Under the pieces are notes generated by a model, which was not told the origin of the DNA, made no database searches, and was given only the letters and a program-made list of their open reading frames with translations. Both the position numbers and the translations under genes were made by a program. A stretch of DNA of 64,000 nt from positions 4,092,001 to 4,156,000 of the forward strand of contig NZ_CP017297.1 of NCBI RefSeq assembly GCF_001969445.1, written 5' to 3'. The DNA comes from Brachybacterium sp. P6-10-X1. Lineage in GTDB: Bacteria > Actinomycetota > Actinomycetes > Actinomycetales > Dermabacteraceae. Positions 18,358-27,409 of this stretch are shown in pieces (the first letter of the stretch is position 1; every line of letters starts with the position of its first letter).

Positions 18358-19212
18358 ATGCGCATCCTCCACCTCAGCGACACCCATCTCTACGGCGACC
18401 CCGCGGCGAGGCACTATGACCGCATCGACACCACCGCAGCCCTGCGCGGACTCCTCGCCCGCTGCCAGGACGTCCCGGACCTCGACGCGATCATCCACAC
18501 CGGGGACGCCTCCGAGGACGGCTCCGCGGCCAGCTACCGCCTGCTGCACGAGATCCTCGAGCCCTTCGCCGCCGCGAAGGACGCCCGGCTCGTCGTGGCG
18601 ATGGGAAACCACGACGACTCCGCCGTCTACGGGGAGACCATCGCCCTCGGTGACCGCGGCACCACCGTCCAGGACCGCGTGGTCCCCCTGCCGGACGGGT
18701 GGCGGGTCGTCGTGCTCGATACGAGCGTTCCCGGCGCCGGGTACGGGCATCTGGACCCGGAGCAGCTCCTCTGGCTGCGCGAGGTCCTCGCCGAGCCGTC
18801 CGCGTCCGGCTCCGTCCTGGCCCTCCACCATCCGCCGCTGGCCGCCGCCACCCCGCTGCTGGGGGCCCTCGAGCTCGACGGGCTCGACGAGCTCGCCGCC
18901 GTGCTCGAGGGCTCCGATGTGCAGGTGGTGCTCTCGGGCCATTACCACCACGAGATGACGGGACAGATCGCCGGCGTCCCGGTCCACGTCGTCCCCGGGG
19001 TCACGAACGTCGTCGATCCCGTGACGGCGGGGGAGCGGGAGCAGTCCCTGGCGCTGTCGGGCATCTCGCTGGTGGAGCTCGGCGCAGGGGCGCCGCGGGT
19101 GATCACGTCCGTGCTTCCCCATGCCGGGGACACCCTCGGGGACCAGGACGTCCCGGTCTACGACGTCGGGCCGGAGCAGGTCGCGGCGATCGTGCAGGCC
19201 GCGGGGCGCTGA
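18358..19212 (+). CDS. calcineurin-like metallophosphoesterase (CpdA-like)
   Basis: 284 aa. The metal-binding motifs of the family are present in order: LHLSDTHLYG (DxH) at the start, IIHTGDASEDG (GDxxxxG-like) near residue 47, AMGNHDD (GNHD/E) near 81, ALHHPPLA near 159 and LSGHYHHE (GHxH) near 196. It lacks a signal peptide and would be cytosolic. The class includes cyclic-nucleotide phosphodiesterases such as CpdA/Rv0805, but other phosphodiesters are possible. It follows the molybdenum cofactor operon without overlap and has its own apparent promoter. Confidence 0.88.
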   Translation: MRILHLSDTHLYGDPAARHYDRIDTTAALRGLLARCQDVPDLDAIIHTGDASEDGSAASYRLLHEILEPFAAAKDARLVVAMGNHDDSAVYGETIALGDRGTTVQDRVVPLPDGWRVVVLDTSVPGAGYGHLDPEQLLWLREVLAEPSASGSVLALHHPPLAAATPLLGALELDGLDELAAVLEGSDVQVVLSGHYHHEMTGQIAGVPVHVVPGVTNVVDPVTAGEREQSLALSGISLVELGAGAPRVITSVLPHAGDTLGDQDVPVYDVGPEQVAAIVQAAGR

Positions 19213-19270
19213 CACGCTGCGGGGCGCGCTGACGCCGCGTCGTCGGTCGTGAGCACGGCCCGACATGAGC

Positions 19271-19301
19271 GAGCCCCCGTCGAGAGATCTCGCGGGGGCT
19301 C
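19271..19301. terminator. hairpin between convergent genes
   Basis: GAGCCCCCGTCGAG at 19271-19284 pairs with CTCGCGGGGGCTC at 19289-19301 except for one unpaired T, with a 4-base loop. It lies between the stops of the phosphoesterase (plus) and the small open frame (minus), so it may end transcription from both sides. No T tract is present. Confidence 0.6.
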
Positions 19302-19327
19302 CGGGCGATGGTGCCGGGCAGGCTCGA

Positions 19328-19495
19328 TCAGCGGACGAAGCCGATGGGTCCCTGGATGCGACGAGCCTTCAGCATCGCGGTGTTCTCGGCGCCGAGGCGC
19401 GCGCGACGGGTCGCCTGCGCTCGTTCGATGTCGTGGCTCTGCCGGCGGTCCGAGAATCGGCCCAGAGCGGAATGGAGGGTGCGGAAGATGGCCAT
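19328..19495 (-). CDS. small basic hypothetical protein
   Basis: 55 aa from ATG 19495 (MAIFRTLHSALGRFSDRRQS), rich in Arg and Ala and ending in RRIQGPIGFVR. A GAAGGGGA sequence lies about 8 nt upstream. A possible promoter on the same strand is TTCTGC (19657-19662), a 17-base spacer and TATTGT (19634-19639), in an unusually AT-rich patch. No domain is recognised. Residues 15-45 could form an amphipathic, positively charged helix. It may be a genuine small protein, but antisense or chance coding cannot be excluded. Confidence 0.45.
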   Translation of the reverse strand: MAIFRTLHSALGRFSDRRQSHDIERAQATRRARLGAENTAMLKARRIQGPIGFVR

Positions 19496-19872
19496 GTGTC
19501 GGTCCCCTTCGGTTCGGTCGGGCGTGGACGCGCGGGCCCTGGATCGCAGGTGCTCCGGCGCGGCGGGCACCACCAGTTCTATCGCGACGCGCAGGCCGGC
19601 GAAGCCTGCGGGGCTGATCTGGTTGCCAGACTCACAATAAGTATGTGACCTGCTGCGCAGAACGTGCGTCCGACGAGCGTCCCCTGATGGCTTCGTGGGG
19701 TCGGGGGCTCGGGTGGGATCGCTGCACAGCGTTGGCCGATCGGCTCCGGGGTGACCTCGGTGGAGGTGCCGCCGTCGGGGCAGTGGCGTCGATCCGGGGT
19801 CGGAACCGGGTGACGGATGGTGCGGGACGTGCTGTGTTCCTGGGGCGGTGGCACCGCTGAGAGGCCACGGGT
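19496..19872. other. about 380 bases with no convincing gene upstream of groES
   Basis: This stretch separates the small basic protein from the CIRCE/promoter region. Apart from the possible minus-strand promoter at 19634-19662 and a CTGCGCAG palindrome at 19653-19660, I see only short open frames with no recognisable product. Confidence 0.4.
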
Positions 19873-19899
19873 TTAGCACTCACCTTGCACGAGTGCCAG
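19873..19899 (+). promoter_or_regulatory. CIRCE operator 1 (HrcA binding site)
   Basis: TTAGCACTC at 19873-19881, nine bases, then GAGTGCCAG at 19891-19899. The consensus is TTAGCACTC-N9-GAGTGCTAA; the left arm is perfect and the right arm differs at two positions. It overlaps the -35 region of the groES promoter, so bound HrcA should block RNA polymerase until heat stress. Confidence 0.9.
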
Positions 19900-19913
19900 A
19901 GCGGTCCTAGAGT
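19885..19913 (+). promoter_or_regulatory. groESL promoter, sigma-A type
   Basis: TTGCAC at 19885-19890, a 17-base spacer and TAGAGT at 19908-19913. Transcription would start near 19920, giving a leader of about 140 bases before groES. The -35 is embedded in CIRCE 1. Confidence 0.75.
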
Positions 19914-19921
19914 TGTCCTCG

Positions 19922-19948
19922 TTGGCAGTCGACGGCCGAGAGTGCCAG
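19922..19948 (+). promoter_or_regulatory. CIRCE-like operator 2
   Basis: TTGGCAGTC at 19922-19930, nine bases, then GAGTGCCAG at 19940-19948. The arms are complementary at 7 of 9 positions and the right arm is identical to that of CIRCE 1. The centre is 49 bases downstream of the first, just after the predicted transcription start. Confidence 0.75.
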
Positions 19949-20058
19949 AAGCTGCCGCGGAGGGATCCTCCTCGATCGGCACCGCGACGACGATCGGGAC
20001 CGGGATCCCTGGACCCCGAACTCACACAGAGTCATCTCTTCATGAAGGAGTGAGCCGC

Positions 20059-21943
<1,885 letters not shown>

Positions 21944-22010
21944 TCATCTGATCACCGAGTGATCCGCTCCCGAGCCGACCGTTGAGGTCGCTCAGGATCA
22001 CCTCGCACCT

Positions 22011-22046
22011 GTGATGCCCCGCCGGGTCCGCCCGGCGGGGCATCAC
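22011..22046 (+). terminator. groESL terminator, 16-bp perfect hairpin
   Basis: A perfect 16-bp stem (22011-22026 with 22031-22046, arm GTGATGCCCCGCCGGG) closes a TCCG tetraloop about 70 bases after the groEL stop. No T tract follows, as is common for strong actinobacterial hairpin terminators. Confidence 0.8.
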
Positions 22047-22379
22047 TGCGTCCGGAGGCATCGGGCACCAGGCAGGGGCTCCGCGCTCGAGCGAGCGGTG
22101 TGGTGCTCGGGGCGAGAACGCTCGAGACGGAAGAGGCCGACGGCCGCACGGCAAGGCTCGGGAAGTGATTGACCCTCCAGGCCACAGCGTCGTGATCCTT
22201 GTCAGGGTGCTCCCTGCTGGTTTTGCGTCGGCTGTGACCCTGCGGTGATGGAGCCGGGTACCGGTGGGACGACGACGCCTCTCACATCACCCGGATCCTT
22301 TCAGGCCGCCCTTCGGGCCCGAGGTCGTGTGCGCTCATCCGGTATCCCCCGAGCTGTCGACCCGAATCGGAGGAATTGC
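22047..22379. other. intergenic region before the BCCT transporter
   Basis: About 330 bases after the groEL terminator. I see no gene. A TTGTCA-like hexamer near 22199 lacks a good -10 partner. A short GCCC-TTC-GGGC hairpin lies near 22308. The GGAGGA ribosome site of the transporter gene is at 22369-22374. Confidence 0.4.
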
Positions 22380-24695
22380 GTGAGAGAGCACCGCACGTCG
22401 CACTCGTCCCAGGAGCATCCGAGCACGGAGGAGACCCTCCCTGCCCGCGGTGGCAGCGAGCGCGAGGCCGGTGAACGCGAGGCCGGTGAACGCGAGGCCG
22501 GCGAGCGCGAGGCCGCCGAGATCGCTCGGGGGAAGCTCGGCGCGCAGACGCGCCGGGATGAGCGCGAGGAGCGGGAATCCCGACGATCCCCGGTCAGCCG
22601 GGAGGATCTCCAGAAGGGGCCCGCCGAGGTGGGCGGCGCCCGAGGGCCGCGCGTGAACTGGGTCGTGTTCCTGACCTCCTCCGCGATCATCCTGGCCTTC
22701 TCGCTGTGGACGATCCTGGCCCCGGACACCGCGGCCAGCACGATGCTGGAGGTCGTCACCTGGATCGCCGAGGACCTCGGCTGGTTCTACGTCCTCACCG
22801 TGACCATCGTGATCCTCTTCGTGCTCTGGGTGGCGTTCTCCGTCGGGGGCAGGGTGCGCCTGGGGCCGGACCACGCCCGCCCCGAGTACAAGTTCATGAC
22901 CTGGTTGGCGATGCTGTTCGCGGCCGGCGTCGGCATCGACATGCTGTTCTACTCGGTCACCGGGCCGATCTCGCACTACCTGACCCCGCCGGACGCGGCC
23001 CCGGAGTCCGCCGCGGCGCTGCAGGACTCCGTGGTGTGGACGATGTTCCACTACGGCGTGGCCGGCTGGTCGATGTACGCGCTGCTCGGCATGGCGATGG
23101 GCTACTTCGCCTACCGCTGGGGGATGCCGCTGTCCATCCGCGCGGCCCTGTACCCGCTGCTGGGCAAGCGCGTGCGGGGCACCATGGGCGATGTCATCGA
23201 CATCTTCGCCCTGGTGGGCACCGTGTTCGGGGTCGCCACGTCGATGGGCATCGGGGTGGTGCTGCTCAACGTCGGCTTCTCCTGGCTGTTCGGCCTGCCG
23301 CAGGGTCTGGGCCTGCAGATCGCCCTGGTCCTCGTCGCGGTTGTGATGACCGTCGCCGCCTGCACCTCGGGGGTCGACAAGGGCATCCGACTGATCTCGG
23401 AGCTGAACCTCTACAGCGCCGGGGCGATGCTGGCGTACATCGTGATCACCGGGCATTCCTCCTTCCTGCTCAACGCCATCGTCGAGAACATCGGCCGTTT
23501 CGTGGCGACGCTGCCCGAGCGCACCCTGGCGACCATGGCCTACGAGCCGGGCGGCGCCGACTGGATGGCCGGCGCCACCCTCTTCTTCTGGGCGTTCTGG
23601 CTCGCCTGGGGGCCTTTCGTCGGCATGTTCCTGGCGCGCATCTCCCGCGGCCGCACCCTGCGCGAGTTCGTGCTCGCCGCAATCACCGCCCCGGTGCTGT
23701 GCGATCTGCTGGTGGTCACCGTGTTCGGCAACAGCGCCCTGGCCGTCGTCCTCGAGGACACCCCGGCCGGCCGCGCCTTCGCCCAGCTCGCGATCGACAG
23801 CCCCGAGCAGGGCTGGTACGCGCTGCTGGAGATGTTCCCCGGGGCGCCGTTCCTCATCGGCCTGGCCACGCTCTCCGGACTGCTGTTCTACCTGACCAGT
23901 GCAAACTCCGGTGCGCTGGTGATGAGCAACTTCTCCTCGACGATCCCGGACCCCGGCCAGGACGGGCCGAAGTGGCTGCGCATCTTCTGGGCGTTGCTGA
24001 CGGCCCTGCTGACCATCGCCATGCTCACCGCCGGCGGCGTGACCACGATGGAGTACGCGACGTTGATCTTCGGTCTGCCGGTCACGGTCGTCGCATACCT
24101 GGTGATGGCGAGCTTCTCCAAGGCGCTGCGGATGGAGCGTGCGGAGCAGGAGGGACGCGTGCTGCGTCGGGCCGACGTCGCCGCCCACGGCGGATTCGCC
24201 CCGGAGAAGTCGTGGCGCCAGCGCCTGGCGAACCTGCGCTCCTATCCGTCCACACGCGCCGTCGCGCAGTTCTCGCAGGAGACCGTCGCCCCGGCCCTCG
24301 AGGACGTCTCCCGCGAGTTCGTCGAGCAGGGCTACCCGGCGGAGACGATGTCGGTCACCGACGAAGGGACCAGCATCTCGATCAACACGCTGATCATCCA
24401 CATGGGCGCCGAGCGGGACTTCATGTACCGCGTCGCCCCGGTCGAGACGCCGGTGCCGACCTTCGGCGCGAGGGTCGCCCAGGAACGCACGACGTACCAG
24501 CGCCTGGACGTGTTCACCCAGACCGGGGCGGAGGGGTACGACGTGAGCGGGCTGACCCGTCAGCAGATCATCGACGACGTCCTGGACCGCTACGAGAACC
24601 ACATCCAGTACCTCAGCTACGCCGCGGAGGTGGGCGGAGCCAGCGTGCTCACCCCGAGCACTCTCGGCAACGTCCCCCTCGGCATCTCCGACTGA
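22380..24695 (+). CDS. BCCT-family choline/betaine-type transporter (BetT-like) with long C-terminal domain
   Basis: 771 aa from GTG 22380, with GGAGGA 5 nt upstream; the open frame before it lacks a ribosome site. The first 95 residues are charged and contain four EREAG-type repeats. Twelve membrane helices follow from about residue 97. AAGVGIDMLFYS matches the glycine-rich substrate/ion helix, with Asp where sodium-coupled BetP has Gly; in BetP a Gly-to-Asp change here is linked to choline use and proton coupling. FFWAFWLAWGPFVGMF is the BCCT signature region. About 190 C-terminal cytosolic residues resemble the osmoregulatory tail of BetT. Likely choline uptake for osmoprotection. Confidence 0.9.
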   Translation: MREHRTSHSSQEHPSTEETLPARGGSEREAGEREAGEREAGEREAAEIARGKLGAQTRRDEREERESRRSPVSREDLQKGPAEVGGARGPRVNWVVFLTSSAIILAFSLWTILAPDTAASTMLEVVTWIAEDLGWFYVLTVTIVILFVLWVAFSVGGRVRLGPDHARPEYKFMTWLAMLFAAGVGIDMLFYSVTGPISHYLTPPDAAPESAAALQDSVVWTMFHYGVAGWSMYALLGMAMGYFAYRWGMPLSIRAALYPLLGKRVRGTMGDVIDIFALVGTVFGVATSMGIGVVLLNVGFSWLFGLPQGLGLQIALVLVAVVMTVAACTSGVDKGIRLISELNLYSAGAMLAYIVITGHSSFLLNAIVENIGRFVATLPERTLATMAYEPGGADWMAGATLFFWAFWLAWGPFVGMFLARISRGRTLREFVLAAITAPVLCDLLVVTVFGNSALAVVLEDTPAGRAFAQLAIDSPEQGWYALLEMFPGAPFLIGLATLSGLLFYLTSANSGALVMSNFSSTIPDPGQDGPKWLRIFWALLTALLTIAMLTAGGVTTMEYATLIFGLPVTVVAYLVMASFSKALRMERAEQEGRVLRRADVAAHGGFAPEKSWRQRLANLRSYPSTRAVAQFSQETVAPALEDVSREFVEQGYPAETMSVTDEGTSISINTLIIHMGAERDFMYRVAPVETPVPTFGARVAQERTTYQRLDVFTQTGAEGYDVSGLTRQQIIDDVLDRYENHIQYLSYAAEVGGASVLTPSTLGNVPLGISD
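22458..22517 (+). repeat. four tandem 15-base coding repeats
   Basis: Four consecutive 15-base units (GAGCGCGAGGCCGGT and close variants) encode EREAG three times and EREAA once at residues 27-46 of the BCCT transporter. The units differ by one or two bases, so copy number could vary by slippage without shifting the frame. Confidence 0.85.
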
Positions 24696-24810
24696 GCCCG
24701 ACGGTGTCAGCGGCGATGCGGACGGCGGTGCGGGCGGCACAGATCTTCCCGGATGCACGACACGGGGACCGACCTGCGGCGAAGCCGTCCGGGTTGTCCT
24801 CACCGCGGCT

Positions 24811-24816
24811 TAGGAT
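24811..24816 (+). promoter_or_regulatory. -10 element (TAGGAT) for the following membrane protein operon
   Basis: TAGGAT lies about 38 bases before the GTG at 24855. No -35 hexamer at proper distance is convincing. A GGAGG ribosome site at 24843-24847 implies a normal short leader here. Confidence 0.4.
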
Positions 24817-24854
24817 GGGCAGGTCCCTGAGTGCCGATGGTCGGAGGAGCAGTG

Positions 24855-25556
24855 GTGATCAGCAGCCCCGATACCATGCGGTCCCCGGATCATGACGACC
24901 GGCCCACCCGGACCTTCGGCCCGCCGGCCGGAGTCGTGCTCGGCACCCTGGCGGCGGGCGTGGTGTTCGTCGTGGTGCTCGAGTTCCTGGTGATCATCAG
25001 CTTCGTCGGCCAGCGCCTGTGGAAGCACCCGGCCCTGCTGCACGATGCCGTGTTCACCGCGCCGTTCCTGCTCTGGGTGCTCGTGGCCGTGGTCTCCTCC
25101 CTCGTGTGCCTGCGGGTCCTGACCGCGTGGCTGCAGATCGACGAGCACGGGTTCGAGCTGCGCAGCCTCGCCCGGCGCACCCGCAAGGCCGGGTGGGACG
25201 AGGTGGGTCGGGTGATCGCCGTGCGGGACATCGACCGCGGCGCGACGCCCGCGGAGATGCTGGACGCCCCGGCGACCGCGTACGACGGCGTCTACCTGCT
25301 GGATCCCGGCGGGCATCGGATGCTCGCGGTCTCCAGCCGCTTCTTCGGGCCGCGCGCGCAGGACATGACGCTGCATCGTGCTCGGGAGGCCGGCGTGCGG
25401 ATCGACCACATCGACGCGATCACCACGGCCGATCTGCGCGCCCAGGCACCGCAGGCGCTGAGCTTCGTGGACCGCCACGCCAATCTGCTGCTGCTCCTGC
25501 TGGCGGCGTTCTACGTCTTCCACAACGTGCTGACCTTCGCCGTGTGGGGGCTGTGA
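24855..25556 (+). CDS. PH-domain-like membrane protein, unknown function
   Basis: About 233 aa from GTG 24855, placed 7 nt after GGAGG; GTG 24852 and upstream ATGs are alternatives. Two hydrophobic helices (GVVLGTLAAGVVFVVVLEFL near residue 22 and FLLWVLVAVVSSLVCLRVL near 68) precede a strand-rich region (IDEHGFELRSLARRTRKAGW) similar to bacterial PH domains. A C-terminal helix (LLLLLLAAFYVFHNVLTFAV) ends the protein. Function unknown. Its stop overlaps the start of the pseudouridine synthase gene (GTGA), so the two are co-translated. Confidence 0.75.
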   Translation: MISSPDTMRSPDHDDRPTRTFGPPAGVVLGTLAAGVVFVVVLEFLVIISFVGQRLWKHPALLHDAVFTAPFLLWVLVAVVSSLVCLRVLTAWLQIDEHGFELRSLARRTRKAGWDEVGRVIAVRDIDRGATPAEMLDAPATAYDGVYLLDPGGHRMLAVSSRFFGPRAQDMTLHRAREAGVRIDHIDAITTADLRAQAPQALSFVDRHANLLLLLLAAFYVFHNVLTFAVWGL

Positions 25557-26524
25557 GCACGTCGGGGGCGAGGCCGGGCCGCGCCGCCCGGCGTCGGGCT
25601 CGGCGGCGCCCCGCCCCGCTGCCGCAGCGGGAGGGGCTGGACCCGGTGCGCTGGGCAGTGCCGCCCGCAGCGGCGACGGCCGGCGCCCTCGCCGCGCTGC
25701 GGGAGCGGTTCCCCGCGCTCGCCGACCCTGCCGCGATCCCGCTGCGCGAGCGCTTCGCCCGCGGGGAGATCGTCGACGCCGAGGGCCGCCCATGGACGGC
25801 CGACGAGCCCGTCGGCCCCGGCCACGAGCTGTGGTTCCATCGGGAGCTGCGCCCCGAGCACGTGCCCGAGGTCGACCTGGACGTCCTCCATCGCGACGAG
25901 CACCTGCTGGTGCTCGACAAGCCCCACGACATGGCGACCATGCCGCGCGGGGCGCACGTGCTGGCCAGCGCGCTGGTCCGTCTCCGCCGCAGCACCGGCA
26001 TCGAGACCCTGGTCCCGCTGCACCGCCTGGACCGTCGCACCGCGGGGGTGCTCGCCTTCGGCATCCGTCCCGAGGAACGGTCCGCCTACCAGCAGCTCTT
26101 CGCCCGGGGGGAGGTCGAGAAGGAGTACGAGGCCCGTGTGCGACCCGGGGCAGGGGCGCGCATCCCCACGACGGTGGGGGAGCGAGTCGTGCTGCGCGAC
26201 CGCCTGGGCAGGCACCACGGACAGCTGACCGCGCAGGTCCTGGCAGGGGAGCCGAACGCGGTGACGACCCTCGAGGTCATCACGGTGGAGGAGGACGGCA
26301 TCTTGGTGCTGAGGCTGCGACCCCGCACCGGGCGCACCCATCAGCTGCGCCTCCAGCTCTCCTCCCGGGGCGTCCCGATCCTCGGCGAGGACCTCTACCC
26401 GCAGCCCGTCGAGTGTCCGCCGATGCCGCTCCAGCTGCTCGCCCGCTCCTTGGCCCTCACCGATCCCGTCACCGGGGCGGAGCACCGATTCCTCAGCACC
26501 CGGGCGCTGGGCGGCCCGCGATGA
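25553..26524 (+). CDS. RluA-family pseudouridine synthase
   Basis: 323 aa from GTG 25553, overlapping the previous stop. The N-terminal 70 residues are Arg/Ala-rich. The catalytic motif is VPLHRLDRRTAGVLAF near residue 160, with the essential Asp in HRLD. Other family stretches are LLVLDKPHDMATMP, EKEYEARV and RPRTGRTHQLRLQLSSRG. It isomerises uridine in rRNA or tRNA; the exact target is not evident. The length and the domain lacking S4 suggest an RluA/RluC-like RNA enzyme of the type seen in other actinobacteria. Confidence 0.92.
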   Translation: MSTSGARPGRAARRRARRRPAPLPQREGLDPVRWAVPPAAATAGALAALRERFPALADPAAIPLRERFARGEIVDAEGRPWTADEPVGPGHELWFHRELRPEHVPEVDLDVLHRDEHLLVLDKPHDMATMPRGAHVLASALVRLRRSTGIETLVPLHRLDRRTAGVLAFGIRPEERSAYQQLFARGEVEKEYEARVRPGAGARIPTTVGERVVLRDRLGRHHGQLTAQVLAGEPNAVTTLEVITVEEDGILVLRLRPRTGRTHQLRLQLSSRGVPILGEDLYPQPVECPPMPLQLLARSLALTDPVTGAEHRFLSTRALGGPR

Positions 26525-26541
26525 GCGCCGGCGCCGGCCCG

Positions 26542-26547
26542 TACTCT
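26542..26547 (+). promoter_or_regulatory. -10 element (TACTCT), leaderless
   Basis: TACTCT lies 6 nt before the GTG at 26554. If active it gives a leaderless message starting inside the ATGA-overlapping version of the next gene. Confidence 0.4.
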
Positions 26548-26553
26548 GGATCG

Positions 26554-27336
26554 GTGACCGCCCCGCAGCCCCCCGATGCCCCCGCCCCGGAGCCTGCGCC
26601 GCGGCGCAGGCGGGACGGCGCCGTGATCATCGGGCCGACGATCCCCGCCCGGTACCGGCCGGGCGCGCTGATCGGGCTGCCGCTGGTGTCCGTTCTGCTG
26701 TCCCCGTTCGCCGGGGCGGGCCTGCAGCAGTGGCGTGCCGCCCGGCTCCGGGACGGCCACGACACCCTGCTCGAGCAGCTGCTGGCGCCGGCGGCGATGC
26801 AGCTGCTGGTCGGGGCCCTGCTGCTGTGGGCGCTGTTCGCGCTGTGGGCGGTCGTGCCGTTGCTGATGACCCACCGGGTGGTGCTCCTCGACGAGTCCGC
26901 TGAGACGCTCGAGCTGCGCAAAGGAGTGCGCAGCGCGGACCGGGCACGCCTGGCGGACGTCGACCACGCGGTGGGGGAGCCGGACCGGGGGAGCATGGCG
27001 CTGGTCGGGCTGCGTGGGCGTGACAGGGACGGGGCGCAGACGCTGCGGCAGTGGGTGGTTCCGGAGGTCGGCTGGGACGCGGCCTCCTTCGACGGCCTGC
27101 GGGTGCTGCAGGCCGCGGCCGGGCTGCGCCCCGCTCCGCCGCGGCGCGAGCTGGTGGCCGAGAACCGGCGCCGCCGGATCGCCCGCAGCAATCATGAGCT
27201 CGCGGACCGGCTCGGCATGCCCTGGCGGCCCGAGTACGAGTACGACGAGGCGGCCTTCCGCGCCGAGTTCGACCGGATCCGCCGCGTGCTCGGAGGACAG
27301 GAGCCGCCGCAGGACGGGGACCCCGAGGGCTGGTGA
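26554..27336 (+). CDS. membrane protein with PH-like region, unknown function
   Basis: 260 aa from GTG 26554, chosen for the TACTCT hexamer 6 nt upstream. An alternative ATG at 26521 overlaps the pseudouridine synthase stop and would add 11 residues. Two hydrophobic helices (ALIGLPLVSVLLSPFAGAG and LLVGALLLWALFALWAVVPL) are followed by HRVVLLDESAETLELRKGVR, a strand pattern resembling PH-type domains, and a charged C-terminus with DRLGMPWRPEYEYDE. No named family. It may be a distant relative of the PH-like protein two genes upstream. Confidence 0.7.
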   Translation: MTAPQPPDAPAPEPAPRRRRDGAVIIGPTIPARYRPGALIGLPLVSVLLSPFAGAGLQQWRAARLRDGHDTLLEQLLAPAAMQLLVGALLLWALFALWAVVPLLMTHRVVLLDESAETLELRKGVRSADRARLADVDHAVGEPDRGSMALVGLRGRDRDGAQTLRQWVVPEVGWDAASFDGLRVLQAAAGLRPAPPRRELVAENRRRRIARSNHELADRLGMPWRPEYEYDEAAFRAEFDRIRRVLGGQEPPQDGDPEGW

Positions 27337-27409
27337 CCCCCGGGGCGGAGACGTTCTGCGGGCGGCGGCCGTCCGCGGGCAGTGGGCGTCTGGCGCTGGG
27401 CCGTCGGGA

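Noticed and set aside
19645..19860. 71-codon plus-strand frame upstream of groES
   Set aside because: No ribosome site or recognisable feature, and its stop abuts the CIRCE/promoter region.
22335..24803. 822-codon minus-strand frame opposite the BCCT transporter
   Set aside because: Shadow frame rich in Gly, Asp, His and Arg; the plus-strand transporter is certain.
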